64,000 bases of DNA from Bizionia argentinensis JUB59 (GTDB taxonomy: Bacteria; Bacteroidota; Bacteroidia; Flavobacteriales; Flavobacteriaceae): assembly GCF_000224335.1 (NCBI RefSeq), contig NZ_AFXZ01000019.1, positions 1 through 64,000 of the forward strand. Direction: 5' to 3'. The notes under the pieces are model-generated. The model made no database searches and was not told the DNA's origin. It was given only the letters and a program-made list of their open reading frames with translations. Shown one piece after another: positions 7,811 to 16,675 of the stretch. A program made the position numbers and the translations under genes. The stretch's first letter is position 1; each line of letters starts with the position of its first letter.

Positions 7811-10081
7811 TTATTCAACCACAATTTCATCAATAAAAGTCCAAGAAGGATTTTCAGAGCCCCGTTTGCCTTCTGGAATAAGACCAGCATTAAAGACTCG
7901 CAATTTTATAAATCGTGTTGTTACTTTTTGTTTGAAAGTAACAGGCGCCAATAAAGTTTTGGAAATGGGTACTGCAACTTCAAAAACCTCTTTATCATCA
8001 AATTCTACTTCAATTTTTTCGGGCGCATAAATCCACTGTCCATGTCCATTATGAAACCTTGTAGAAATAGAGTTTATTTCTGTTTCTATGCCAAAATCGA
8101 TGGTTATTTCGACATTTTCACCCCAAAACCCTAACCATTCTTTATCGCCATAGCGCTCATTACTTCCAGAAATACCATTAATTAAACCATTGGAACCGCT
8201 TCCAGGATATGCATGATGCGGTTGCACATCTAATGTAATTTTTTTGCCTACCGCCTTATGCCAGTTAATTGTTTGATTAAAAGTTGTACCTAAGGCCTTA
8301 TTCTCAGAAAAAATTTTGGCCTTTAAAATCGCGCTTTGACTAATCGGAATACCAGATTTATAAATTTCAGAATCAATAGTGGGGTCAGAACCATCCAAAG
8401 TATAATGAATAACTTTTCCAGGTGTAGACGTTTTCAAAATATACTCTGTTTCATTCCCTTTAGAGACCATTTCACCTTCAAGTTCATATAAATGATTGGC
8501 AAAATTAATATCTAAAGCATCCATTCTTTTATGAAAATTTTCAACTCGAGAAATAAAGTCTTTGTAATTCTTGCGTTCCGAACTTGACCAAACAACTTCA
8601 CTTAGAGCTAATATTCTCGGAAAAACCATATACTCTACTTGTTCTGAACTTGGCATATACTCCGTTAACACATTGCCTTGCGCACCCAAAACATATTTAG
8701 CCTCTTTATTAGTTAATTTCTCTGAAATAGGATTAAAAACATACACTTTTTCTAGATTTAAAAAGCCACCAGTAGCGAGAGGTTCATGTTTATTTTCTGA
8801 TTGATAATAATCGAAATAAACATGAGATCTAGGCGTTAACACCACATTATGATCTTTTCTAGCAGCCGCAACAGCACCACCATAACTTCGCCAGGACATA
8901 ATAGTAGCTTTTGGTGCTAAATTACCTTCCAAGATTTCATCCCACCCCATAATTTGTCGGCCTTTACTATTCAAATAGTTTTCCATTCTAGAAATAAAAT
9001 AATTTTGCAGGCCGTTTTCGTCTTTTAAGCCTTCCTTTTGAATTAAGGCTTGACAATGATCGCAGTTTTTCCATCTCGTTTTTGTCGCTTTCGCCCCTCC
9101 AATGTGGATATATTCACTTGGAAACAATTCTAAAACCTCATCAAAAACAGCTTCTAAAAACGCAAACGTTTCTTCTTTCGGACAATAAACAGCCTCAAAA
9201 ACACCACCTTTTGTAGCAACTTCAACCTGTTTTCCCGTACAACCCAATTCAGGATATGCGGCGATGGCTGCTTGCGAATGTCCTGGTATATGAATTTCAG
9301 GGATCACGGTTACAAATCGTGCTTGGGCATAGGTTACAACCTCCTTAATTTCTTCTTGTGTATAGTATCCACCGTAACGTTTACCATCAAACTTTTGCGG
9401 TTGGGTATTATAATGACCAATTAAGGTTTCCTTTCGATAAGCTGCAATTTCTTGTAATTTTGGATATTTTTTTATTTCAATTCGCCAGCCTTGATCATCC
9501 GTTAAATGCCAATGAAAGGTGTTCATTTTTAACATGCCTAAAGCATCGATATATTTTTTAATAAAATCCACAGAAAACATATGGCGAACGACATCTAAAT
9601 GCATACCGCGATAAGCAAATTGCGGTTCATCCTGAATGGTAATATTCTGAACAGCTATTTCATCTTCTGAAAACGACTTACTTTCAAGTTCTACAGGTAA
9701 TAATTGCCTTAAACTCTGCACAGCATAGAATGCACCATGATCCGTTTTTGCTCGAATTATAATTCCTTTATCTGTAACTTCTAATTTATAACCTTCATCA
9801 TTTTTAATGCTTTCATCTTTCTTAAAAACAATATCATTACCGGATTTAAGTTGAAAAGAAGTTCCAGACTCTATATAATTCTTTAAAAAATTTCCAGCAA
9901 CTGAAAATTCTTTATCAAAATTCAGGCTTGTTTCATCTGAAATTAAAAAATAACCTTGCTCAATAGATTGCTTTAAAGGCTTGGGTATTATTTGTGGTGA
10001 AAAAGTTTGCACCGGTTTTTTGGAACAACTGAAAATAATAGTCACAAAAACTAAACATAGGAGGGATGTCTTAATTTGCAT
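7811..10081 (-). CDS. GH20 beta-N-acetylhexosaminidase lipoprotein with altered catalytic DE pair
   Basis: A 756-residue protein. It has a lipoprotein signal (SCSKKP at the cleavage site), a GH20b domain to about residue 150, and a GH20 catalytic barrel from about 155 (AYRGMHLDVVRHMF, WHLTDDQGWR, IPEIHIPGHS). A chitobiase C-terminal domain (HYTLDGSDP) and an F5/8-type carbohydrate-binding region at the end (GFWGENVEITIDFG) follow. The conserved HxGGDE catalytic motif reads HIGGAK at residues 326-331, so the Asp that positions the acetamido group and the acid/base Glu are Ala330 and Lys331. The surrounding residues (KTRWKNCDHCQ) are normal. The change equals one 1-bp insertion plus one 1-bp deletion within 6 bp. 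Either the enzyme is dead or the bases at 9089-9094 are wrong. Confidence 0.9.
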   Translation of the reverse strand: MQIKTSLLCLVFVTIIFSCSKKPVQTFSPQIIPKPLKQSIEQGYFLISDETSLNFDKEFSVAGNFLKNYIESGTSFQLKSGNDIVFKKDESIKNDEGYKLEVTDKGIIIRAKTDHGAFYAVQSLRQLLPVELESKSFSEDEIAVQNITIQDEPQFAYRGMHLDVVRHMFSVDFIKKYIDALGMLKMNTFHWHLTDDQGWRIEIKKYPKLQEIAAYRKETLIGHYNTQPQKFDGKRYGGYYTQEEIKEVVTYAQARFVTVIPEIHIPGHSQAAIAAYPELGCTGKQVEVATKGGVFEAVYCPKEETFAFLEAVFDEVLELFPSEYIHIGGAKATKTRWKNCDHCQALIQKEGLKDENGLQNYFISRMENYLNSKGRQIMGWDEILEGNLAPKATIMSWRSYGGAVAAARKDHNVVLTPRSHVYFDYYQSENKHEPLATGGFLNLEKVYVFNPISEKLTNKEAKYVLGAQGNVLTEYMPSSEQVEYMVFPRILALSEVVWSSSERKNYKDFISRVENFHKRMDALDINFANHLYELEGEMVSKGNETEYILKTSTPGKVIHYTLDGSDPTIDSEIYKSGIPISQSAILKAKIFSENKALGTTFNQTINWHKAVGKKITLDVQPHHAYPGSGSNGLINGISGSNERYGDKEWLGFWGENVEITIDFGIETEINSISTRFHNGHGQWIYAPEKIEVEFDDKEVFEVAVPISKTLLAPVTFKQKVTTRFIKLRVFNAGLIPEGKRGSENPSWTFIDEIVVE

Positions 10082-10381
10082 TTTTAGTATGTTATAAGCG
10101 TTAAATACACTAATCTAACAATCTATTTAAGGATATTCCACATTTTGACAATAATATTATAAAGAACTTACTATTACATGTTTACATTTCAGCTTAAAGC
10201 ATAATAAAACGCTTCAGAATTCACCAAAATATCATTGATTCTCTGCTTTCGCATGCAACAAACAGGATTTAAAAGAAGAACCTTAATCAAGCAAACATTG
10301 TCAGTATGAGCGCCATCATGTCTGACTACAGGCAGTAAAAGACCTTGACTTTAGCGCAAAGTAGCTTTTAAATTTGATTTG
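10082..10381. other. Intergenic region, no recognised feature
   Basis: A 300-bp gap upstream of the hexosaminidase gene and downstream of the aldehyde dehydrogenase gene. I found no RNA gene or clear hairpin. It presumably holds the promoter of the minus-strand hexosaminidase gene. Confidence 0.4.
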
Positions 10382-11788
10382 CTAAAACCACTTAATCGTT
10401 AAGTTTACAAGCTTCTTCTTCCAATTGGTATAAGGCGGTATTAATAAATCGACAGCACTAATAGTATGTTGTTTTAAAACCGAACGCTGATTGGTGAATT
10501 CTCGAAATCCGAAAACACCATGAGATTTTCCAATTCCACTATTATTAGAACCTCCAAACGGCAGATTATGATTTAAAAACTGCAATAAAATATGGTTAAC
10601 ACAAGTACTTCCAGCACGCGTATTTTCAATAATATAATCGATTGTTTTTTTGTTTTTACTAAAAATATAAAGTGCTAACGGTTTTTTATTAGCATTCACA
10701 TAAGCCACAGCTTCCTCAATGGTTTTATACGTTTTTAGCGGTAAAATAGGCCCGAAAATTTCTTCCTGCATCAAGGTTGTATCTTCTGGAAGATTACTCA
10801 CCAAGGTCGGTTCTATATAACAATCAGATACGTTGAAATCCCCACCAGACTCGACTATACTTCCTTTGATTTTAGCATCTTCCAACGCTTTTGTTAACCG
10901 TTCAAAATGCTTACTATTTACAATACGACTATAAGAGTCCGAACTTTCAGGGTTTTCAGAATAGAAGGTATTCACCTCTTGTTTAAATAACGCTACAAAT
11001 TCAGGTTTTAAAGACTCCTGAAGCAGCACATAATCTGGCGCAATACAGGTTTGTCCTGCATTGGTAAACTTGCCATAAACAATTTTTTTTACAGTTTTTT
11101 CTAAATTCGAAGAATCATCAATAATAGTTGGCGATTTTCCTCCTAACTCCAACGTCACGGATGTTAAATTCTTGGATGCGGCTTTCATTACAATCTTTCC
11201 AACGGCTGGCGAACCGGTAAAGAATATATGATTAAAAGGTAATTCCAATAACGCTTCAGAAGTTTCGACTTCACCTTCAACCAAAGCTATTTCGTTTTCA
11301 TCAAATAATTCTGACACTATTTTCGCCATTAACTTGGATGTATTGGGCGTCATTTCCGAAGGTTTTAAAATAGCTGTATTTCCACCAACTATAGCCGAAA
11401 CTAATGGTGCAAATGTGAGGTTTATAGGATAATTCCATGGCGAAATAATTAAACAAACACCTTTGGGTTCATTTACTATAAACGAACTACTCCCAAGCAA
11501 AGAAACGGGCGTCGCTACTTTTTCAGGTTTCAACCACGATTTTAAATTAGAAATAGCGAATTTAATTTCATCAATAACCGGATAGATCTCTGTTAAATCG
11601 GTTTCTAAAAATGGCTTTTTAAAATCTTGAAAAAGCGCTTCTCGAATGTCTTGTTTATAGGTGTTTTCTAAAGCATCTTGCAAGCGTTTTAATTTGGCAA
11701 TACGTTCCTTATAGGTCGTATTGCCAATTTTAAATTGATTTGCTTTTTGCTTTTGAAATAATTCGGAAAACGGGTTTTCTGTATTCAT
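10382..11788 (-). CDS. Aldehyde dehydrogenase family protein
   Basis: A 468-residue NAD(P)-dependent aldehyde dehydrogenase of the shorter class-3-like type. Landmarks are ISPWNYPINL, LKPSEMTPNTS, FTGSPAVGK (cofactor binding), VTLELGGKSP with the general-base Glu, GQTCIAPDYV with the catalytic Cys, and EEIFGPILPL. The short C-terminal hydrophobic stretch resembles that of fatty-aldehyde dehydrogenases, but no clear membrane helix is seen. The substrate is unknown. It ends 8 bp past the cyanophycin synthetase gene start on the same strand, so the two are probably co-transcribed; whether it serves nitrogen storage is not evident. Confidence 0.9.
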   Translation of the reverse strand: MNTENPFSELFQKQKANQFKIGNTTYKERIAKLKRLQDALENTYKQDIREALFQDFKKPFLETDLTEIYPVIDEIKFAISNLKSWLKPEKVATPVSLLGSSSFIVNEPKGVCLIISPWNYPINLTFAPLVSAIVGGNTAILKPSEMTPNTSKLMAKIVSELFDENEIALVEGEVETSEALLELPFNHIFFTGSPAVGKIVMKAASKNLTSVTLELGGKSPTIIDDSSNLEKTVKKIVYGKFTNAGQTCIAPDYVLLQESLKPEFVALFKQEVNTFYSENPESSDSYSRIVNSKHFERLTKALEDAKIKGSIVESGGDFNVSDCYIEPTLVSNLPEDTTLMQEEIFGPILPLKTYKTIEEAVAYVNANKKPLALYIFSKNKKTIDYIIENTRAGSTCVNHILLQFLNHNLPFGGSNNSGIGKSHGVFGFREFTNQRSVLKQHTISAVDLLIPPYTNWKKKLVNLTIKWF

Positions 11789-11796
11789 ACTAGTTC

Positions 11797-14433
11797 TTAT
11801 TCAGCATTAAATGGTTCTCCTCTAGAATCTTGTTCTTTAAACTTCTGAACGAGTTCCAAAGCATCTGGAATAACATCGCTACATAAAATAATGAGTGAAT
11901 CTTTTACCGCATTATTAACAGCAAAGGTAATCGCCTCTTTTTCTGAAGGAATAATGGTTATTTTCTTATTTGGATCTTTAGCCTTAATACCGTCGTTTAA
12001 TAAATTAATGAGCTCTTCTTCCGTTCTTCCGCGTAAACGTTTGTCTTGGCGGATAATTATTTCGTCAAACATATCCGCGGCGATGCTACCTATTTCATTA
12101 GTATCTTCATCACGCCTGTCTCCTACTCCTGCAATTATTCCGACTTTTACTGAACATTCAATCGTATCTGTAAACTCCTTTAAAGCCAACATGCCTGCTG
12201 GATTATGAGCATAATCTAATAGAATGGTGAAGTTTTTAAATTTGAATAAATTTAAACGACCTGGTGTTTGAGTTGCCGAAGGAATAAACGTTTCCAGTCC
12301 TGCTTTCATATCTTCAATACTAATACCTTGTACGTGCGCACCTAAAACGGCTGCGAGCACATTTTGAATCATAAATAGCGCTTTGCCGCCATAGGTTAAT
12401 GGAATATTTTCAGCTTTCATTATTCGCATTTTCCATTCGCCCCGGCAAATAGTAACGTAGCCATCTTCATATACGGCAGTTACACCATTAAGTCGCTGCA
12501 TAGCTTTTATACGCGGATTATTTTCATCCATTGAAAAGAGTGCAACATTGCAATTAACAGAACGGCGCATGTCATAAACCAAATCATCATCCGCGTTTAG
12601 AATTGCATAGCCATCCGGTAAAACCGTTTCTGGAATAACACCTTTAGCTTTGGCTAATTGTTCGATAGTATGAATACCTTTTAAGCCTAAATGATCGGAT
12701 GCTACATTGGTAACAATACCCACATTACATTTTTTAAAACCGAGTCCAGCACGTAATAATCCACCGCGCGCACATTCTAAAACGGCAAAATTTACGGTTG
12801 GATCTTTTAGTACAAATTCGGCACTGGCAGGACCGGTGCAATCTCCGGTCATTAGTAATCTATTCTGAATATAAACACCATCACTTGTGGTATATCCTAC
12901 GCGATAGCCTTTCATTTTGGCAATATGTGCCATTAAACGCGTTGTGGTTGTTTTTCCATTTGTTCCTGTAATGGCTATAATTGGAATACGTCCTGTATCA
13001 CCTTGATTTGGAAATAATTTATCAATAACATGACCAGCAACATTTCGTGGTAAACCTTTAGTTGGTGCCAAATGCATTCTAAACCCTGGCCCAGCATTTA
13101 CTTCTAATACAGCACCTCCTGTATCTGAAAGAGGTTGAGTAATATCGGTGGTCATAACGTCAATTCCGCAAATATCCAAGTCAATTATTTTTGAAATACG
13201 TTCTGCCATACTTACGTTTGCGGGATGCACGATATCAGTAATATCTTCGGCAGTTCCGCCCGTACTTAAATTGGCAGTATCCTTTAAAATAAGCATTTCC
13301 CCATCTGGAATTACAGAATCTAAGGTGTAACCCGCATTTTTAATTATAGTTTTAGATAAATCGTTTATCGTAATTTGCGTCAAAACATTTTCATGCCCGT
13401 AACCACGTCTTGGATCGCTATTTACGATATCAACTAATTCTTGAACGGTAGATTTTCCATCACCAATAACATGAGCAGGCGTACGTTTTGCGGCAGCAAC
13501 CAATTTATTATTAATAACTAACAAACGGTAATCTTCACCAATTATAAGTTTTTCAACAATAACCCCTGTTGAAATTTCTTTAGCTGCATGAAAAGCGACT
13601 AGGGCATCGTCATAATTTTTAATATCTACAGAAATACCACGACCGTGATTACCATCGACAGGTTTAATTACTAAAGGATAACCAACATAATTACACGCCT
13701 CTTCCAAACTACTTTCACGTCGAATAATATCGCCACGAGGCACTTCTATTTGAGCTTGTTCTAGTAAAAATTTGGTATCTTCTTTATCGCAAGCTAATTC
13801 CACACCAATACTACTGGTTTCTGATGTTACCGTTGCCTGAATACGTTTTTGATTGGCGCCGTAACCCAACTGACATAAAGAGTATTTATTTAAGCGTATC
13901 CATGGAATTCCGCGTGCTTCCGCTTCCTCTACAATAGAACCAGTACTTGGCCCTAGACGTTCAACTTCACGCAATTCACGCATGTGCTGAATATCCTCTG
14001 TCATATCATAGTCTTCGCCAGCAATTAAAGCTTTACAAATATCAACCGAAATTTTTGCAGCGTAGCGTCCAACCGATTCTTCCATATAAGCAAATACTAC
14101 GCTGTAAACACCCACCTCACCATAGCCACGAGTTCTACCAAAACCCACATCCATACCAGCAAGAGTTTGAACTTCAAGCGCGATATGCTCGATAATATGC
14201 CCCATCCAAGTACCATCTTTAACACGCTGAAAAAAGCCACCAGCTTCACCAACCGAACAGCGATGCGAGTGCATAGTAGGAAACATAGTTGTTAATCGTT
14301 CATAAAAGCCATCAATTTTATTGGATGGTCTTTCTTCCATTTCTCCAAGGTCTAAGACCATAACTATTAATCTATGTCTACGTATTGACCAGTAATTTGG
14401 CCCTCTCATGGCGTTTATTTCTCTTATTATCAT
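11797..14433 (-). CDS. cphA: Cyanophycin synthetase
   Basis: An 878-residue enzyme of the usual length for cyanophycin synthetase, which builds the nitrogen-storage polymer multi-L-arginyl-poly-L-aspartate from Asp, Arg and ATP. An N-terminal domain (to about residue 160) precedes an ATP-grasp domain (LVIKPVDGNHGRGIS; EVNAGPGFRMH) that adds Asp. A Mur-ligase-like C-terminal half adds Arg, with the P-loop ITGTNGKTTTTR at about residue 486 and LDYAHNPAGM. The cyanophycinase gene is divergent 109 bp away, and an isoaspartyl peptidase gene follows it. Together they make a complete synthesis and breakdown set. Confidence 0.95.
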   Translation of the reverse strand: MIIREINAMRGPNYWSIRRHRLIVMVLDLGEMEERPSNKIDGFYERLTTMFPTMHSHRCSVGEAGGFFQRVKDGTWMGHIIEHIALEVQTLAGMDVGFGRTRGYGEVGVYSVVFAYMEESVGRYAAKISVDICKALIAGEDYDMTEDIQHMRELREVERLGPSTGSIVEEAEARGIPWIRLNKYSLCQLGYGANQKRIQATVTSETSSIGVELACDKEDTKFLLEQAQIEVPRGDIIRRESSLEEACNYVGYPLVIKPVDGNHGRGISVDIKNYDDALVAFHAAKEISTGVIVEKLIIGEDYRLLVINNKLVAAAKRTPAHVIGDGKSTVQELVDIVNSDPRRGYGHENVLTQITINDLSKTIIKNAGYTLDSVIPDGEMLILKDTANLSTGGTAEDITDIVHPANVSMAERISKIIDLDICGIDVMTTDITQPLSDTGGAVLEVNAGPGFRMHLAPTKGLPRNVAGHVIDKLFPNQGDTGRIPIIAITGTNGKTTTTRLMAHIAKMKGYRVGYTTSDGVYIQNRLLMTGDCTGPASAEFVLKDPTVNFAVLECARGGLLRAGLGFKKCNVGIVTNVASDHLGLKGIHTIEQLAKAKGVIPETVLPDGYAILNADDDLVYDMRRSVNCNVALFSMDENNPRIKAMQRLNGVTAVYEDGYVTICRGEWKMRIMKAENIPLTYGGKALFMIQNVLAAVLGAHVQGISIEDMKAGLETFIPSATQTPGRLNLFKFKNFTILLDYAHNPAGMLALKEFTDTIECSVKVGIIAGVGDRRDEDTNEIGSIAADMFDEIIIRQDKRLRGRTEEELINLLNDGIKAKDPNKKITIIPSEKEAITFAVNNAVKDSLIILCSDVIPDALELVQKFKEQDSRGEPFNAE

Positions 14434-14542
14434 TTATGGTAATTATTAGATTGGAAATGAATAGTTATAAATATAGAATTTTTAAACTTAATAAGTTTAT
14501 TTTTGCAATTTGATTTTTTACAATCATATTTAACAACAGACA

Positions 14543-15412
14543 ATGAGCACAATACACATAAAAGGCACTTTAATTCCTATTGGCGGAAACGAAGACAAAG
14601 GTTTTGAAGAGAATGAAATTCATCGTTTGGATTACGTTGAAGAAGGTATATTAGCACATGTTGTTGATGAAGCTGGCGGCAAACAAGCTACAATAGTAAT
14701 AATTCCAACGGCATCAAGTATCCCTATAGAAGTCGGCGAGAATTATTTGACAGCTTTTGCAACTTTAGGCTGTACAGATGTTACAGTTTTAGATATCCGA
14801 TCGCAAGAAGATTCTGAAAGCGAAGATTTCATCAACCAGATAAAATCTGCAGATTGCGTAATGTTTTCTGGAGGCGATCAATCTAAAATAGCCAAACACA
14901 TTGGAAACTCCACCATTCATAACATATTATTGGAGCGATATAAAAACGATTCCGGCTTCGTTATAGCAGGAACGAGTGCAGGTGCTATGGCTATGTCTCA
15001 AGAAATGATTGCCGGCGGTAGTGCCGCAAAATCTTTTGTGAAAGGTGCTGTAAAAATGCGACAAGGTTTAGGTTTAATTCCTGAATTGGTAATTGACACG
15101 CATTTTATTCAGCGTGGACGTTTTGGACGAATAACAGAAGCTATAGCCAAATTTTCTAAATGCACAGGCTTCGGATTTGCTGAAGACACTGGTATGATCA
15201 TCAAAAACGGCAAAAACTGTACTGTTATTGGTTCAGGAATGGTAATTGTTTTTGATGGACAGAAACTAACACATAACAACCAAAAAATACTGGATGAAGG
15301 CACACCAATGACTATGGCGAATTTAACCCTTCATATTTTAGCCAACGGCGATCAGTACAATATTGAATCGCATCAGGTAACTGTTTTACCTATTGAGGCA
15401 CCTTTTATATAA
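14543..15412 (+). CDS. cphB: Cyanophycinase
   Basis: A 289-residue serine exopeptidase of family S51. It has the nucleophile elbow GTSAGAMAMS with Ser145, the IPIGGNEDKG-like start and VIDTHFIQRGRFGR, which are characteristic of cyanophycinase. It cuts cyanophycin into beta-Asp-Arg dipeptides in the cytoplasm. It is divergent from cphA, with a 109-bp shared control region that contains a TATTTTTG element (14498-14505) compatible with a Bacteroidetes -7 box. Confidence 0.94.
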   Translation: MSTIHIKGTLIPIGGNEDKGFEENEIHRLDYVEEGILAHVVDEAGGKQATIVIIPTASSIPIEVGENYLTAFATLGCTDVTVLDIRSQEDSESEDFINQIKSADCVMFSGGDQSKIAKHIGNSTIHNILLERYKNDSGFVIAGTSAGAMAMSQEMIAGGSAAKSFVKGAVKMRQGLGLIPELVIDTHFIQRGRFGRITEAIAKFSKCTGFGFAEDTGMIIKNGKNCTVIGSGMVIVFDGQKLTHNNQKILDEGTPMTMANLTLHILANGDQYNIESHQVTVLPIEAPFI

Positions 15413-15493
15413 ATCTTCGTATAATAATCAGTTACGACTAATCTCATTCTTATTTTCTGCACGCGACAGACGCCTGCTGACAGAATATAAAAA

Positions 15494-15516
15494 GATCCCT
15501 TTCTTCAAAGGGATTT
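15494..15516. terminator. Bidirectional terminator between cphB and the isoaspartyl peptidase gene
   Basis: A perfect stem ATCCCTTT / AAAGGGAT with a CTTC loop is flanked by an A-run on the left and a T-run on the right. It lies between two convergent genes and can stop both. Confidence 0.78.
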
Positions 15517-16461
15517 TTATTTATAAATAGAAATCTCTTCAAGCCCGTATTCGTCAGTCGCGACAGATGATTTATAAGCGCGATACATCCCTTCCGTATT
15601 AAAAGGCATTGCAATATTACCTTTGGCATCTACCGCTACTAAACCGCCATCGCCGCCAAGCTCAAGAATGCGTTTGTTTATAACTTCGCTTGAAGCGTCT
15701 TGCAAACTCATGTTTTTATGCTCCATTAAACAAGCCACATCATAAGCCACAACGCCTCGAATAAAAAACTCACCACTTCCGGTGCATGAAATCGCACATG
15801 TTTTATTGTTTGCATAATTTCCTGCGCCAACCATCGGGCTATCACCCACACGACCCCACTTTTTATTAGTCATTCCACCTGTAGATGTTGCTGCAGCAAT
15901 ATTTCCGTTTTTATCGCAAGCCACGGCACCAACGGTTCCAAATTTTGAATCCTTCTTTTTAGCATGATCTAATTGAAAACTGTCGGTATCTTTAATTTCT
16001 AACCATTGTTTATGTCGAAATTCATCATAAAAATAGATCGCATCTTCAAATTTATAATTTAATTCTTTGGCAAAACGCATAGCGCCTTCGCCAGCCAAAA
16101 ACACATGATCGCTTTTTTCCATGACATCTTTTGCCAGACTAATGGGGTTTTTAATTCCTGAAATTAAACTTACCGCTCCAGCATTTAGAGTTTTACCATC
16201 CATAATGCATGCATCCATTTCATGGGTTTCTTCGGCAGTAAAAACACTCCCTTTTCCAGCGTTAAACAAATGTGAGTTTTCCAAAAGCATAACTGCTTCC
16301 TGAACTGCGTCTACGGCTGTTCCACCGGATTCCAATATGGAATACCCTGAATGTAACGCCGTTTTTAAAGCTTGCTTGTATTGCAATTCTAATTCGGGCG
16401 TCATCATACCTTTTACCAAGGTTCCGGCGCCACCGTGTATGGCTATTGAAAATCTATTCAT
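15517..16461 (-). CDS. iaaA: Isoaspartyl peptidase / L-asparaginase (Ntn hydrolase)
   Basis: A 314-residue plant-type asparaginase precursor. It starts with IAIHGGAGT and has the autocleavage site GTVGAVA, where Thr176 becomes the N-terminal nucleophile of the beta subunit, then TSTGGMTNKKWGRVGDSP and CTGSGEFFIR. These enzymes hydrolyse beta-aspartyl dipeptides. Next to cphA and cphB the likely substrate is the beta-Asp-Arg released by cyanophycinase, which would complete cyanophycin breakdown to Asp and Arg. The neighbourhood argument is inference; the family assignment is firm. Confidence 0.93.
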   Translation of the reverse strand: MNRFSIAIHGGAGTLVKGMMTPELELQYKQALKTALHSGYSILESGGTAVDAVQEAVMLLENSHLFNAGKGSVFTAEETHEMDACIMDGKTLNAGAVSLISGIKNPISLAKDVMEKSDHVFLAGEGAMRFAKELNYKFEDAIYFYDEFRHKQWLEIKDTDSFQLDHAKKKDSKFGTVGAVACDKNGNIAAATSTGGMTNKKWGRVGDSPMVGAGNYANNKTCAISCTGSGEFFIRGVVAYDVACLMEHKNMSLQDASSEVINKRILELGGDGGLVAVDAKGNIAMPFNTEGMYRAYKSSVATDEYGLEEISIYK

Positions 16462-16675
16462 CTGTCTAATTTTAATAGTTATCTTAATTCGGCATTATAG
16501 ATTGGGAAATTACAAATAGAAAATCAAATGTCATACAAAAAAGCATAAGTTTTTGTAGATTTGATGCGTCTCTATTTTAGCGCAACAACGGGAGCTTCTG
16601 TATATATTTTTACCCTATAGAAAACCTTTGAAATGCGCTCAAAGCGACACTCTTTTTTCATTTTAAAACTTAAAC

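Noticed and set aside
11891-12208. 105-residue open frame on the plus strand inside cphA
   Set aside because: It is antisense to a strongly conserved coding region and encodes no recognisable domain.
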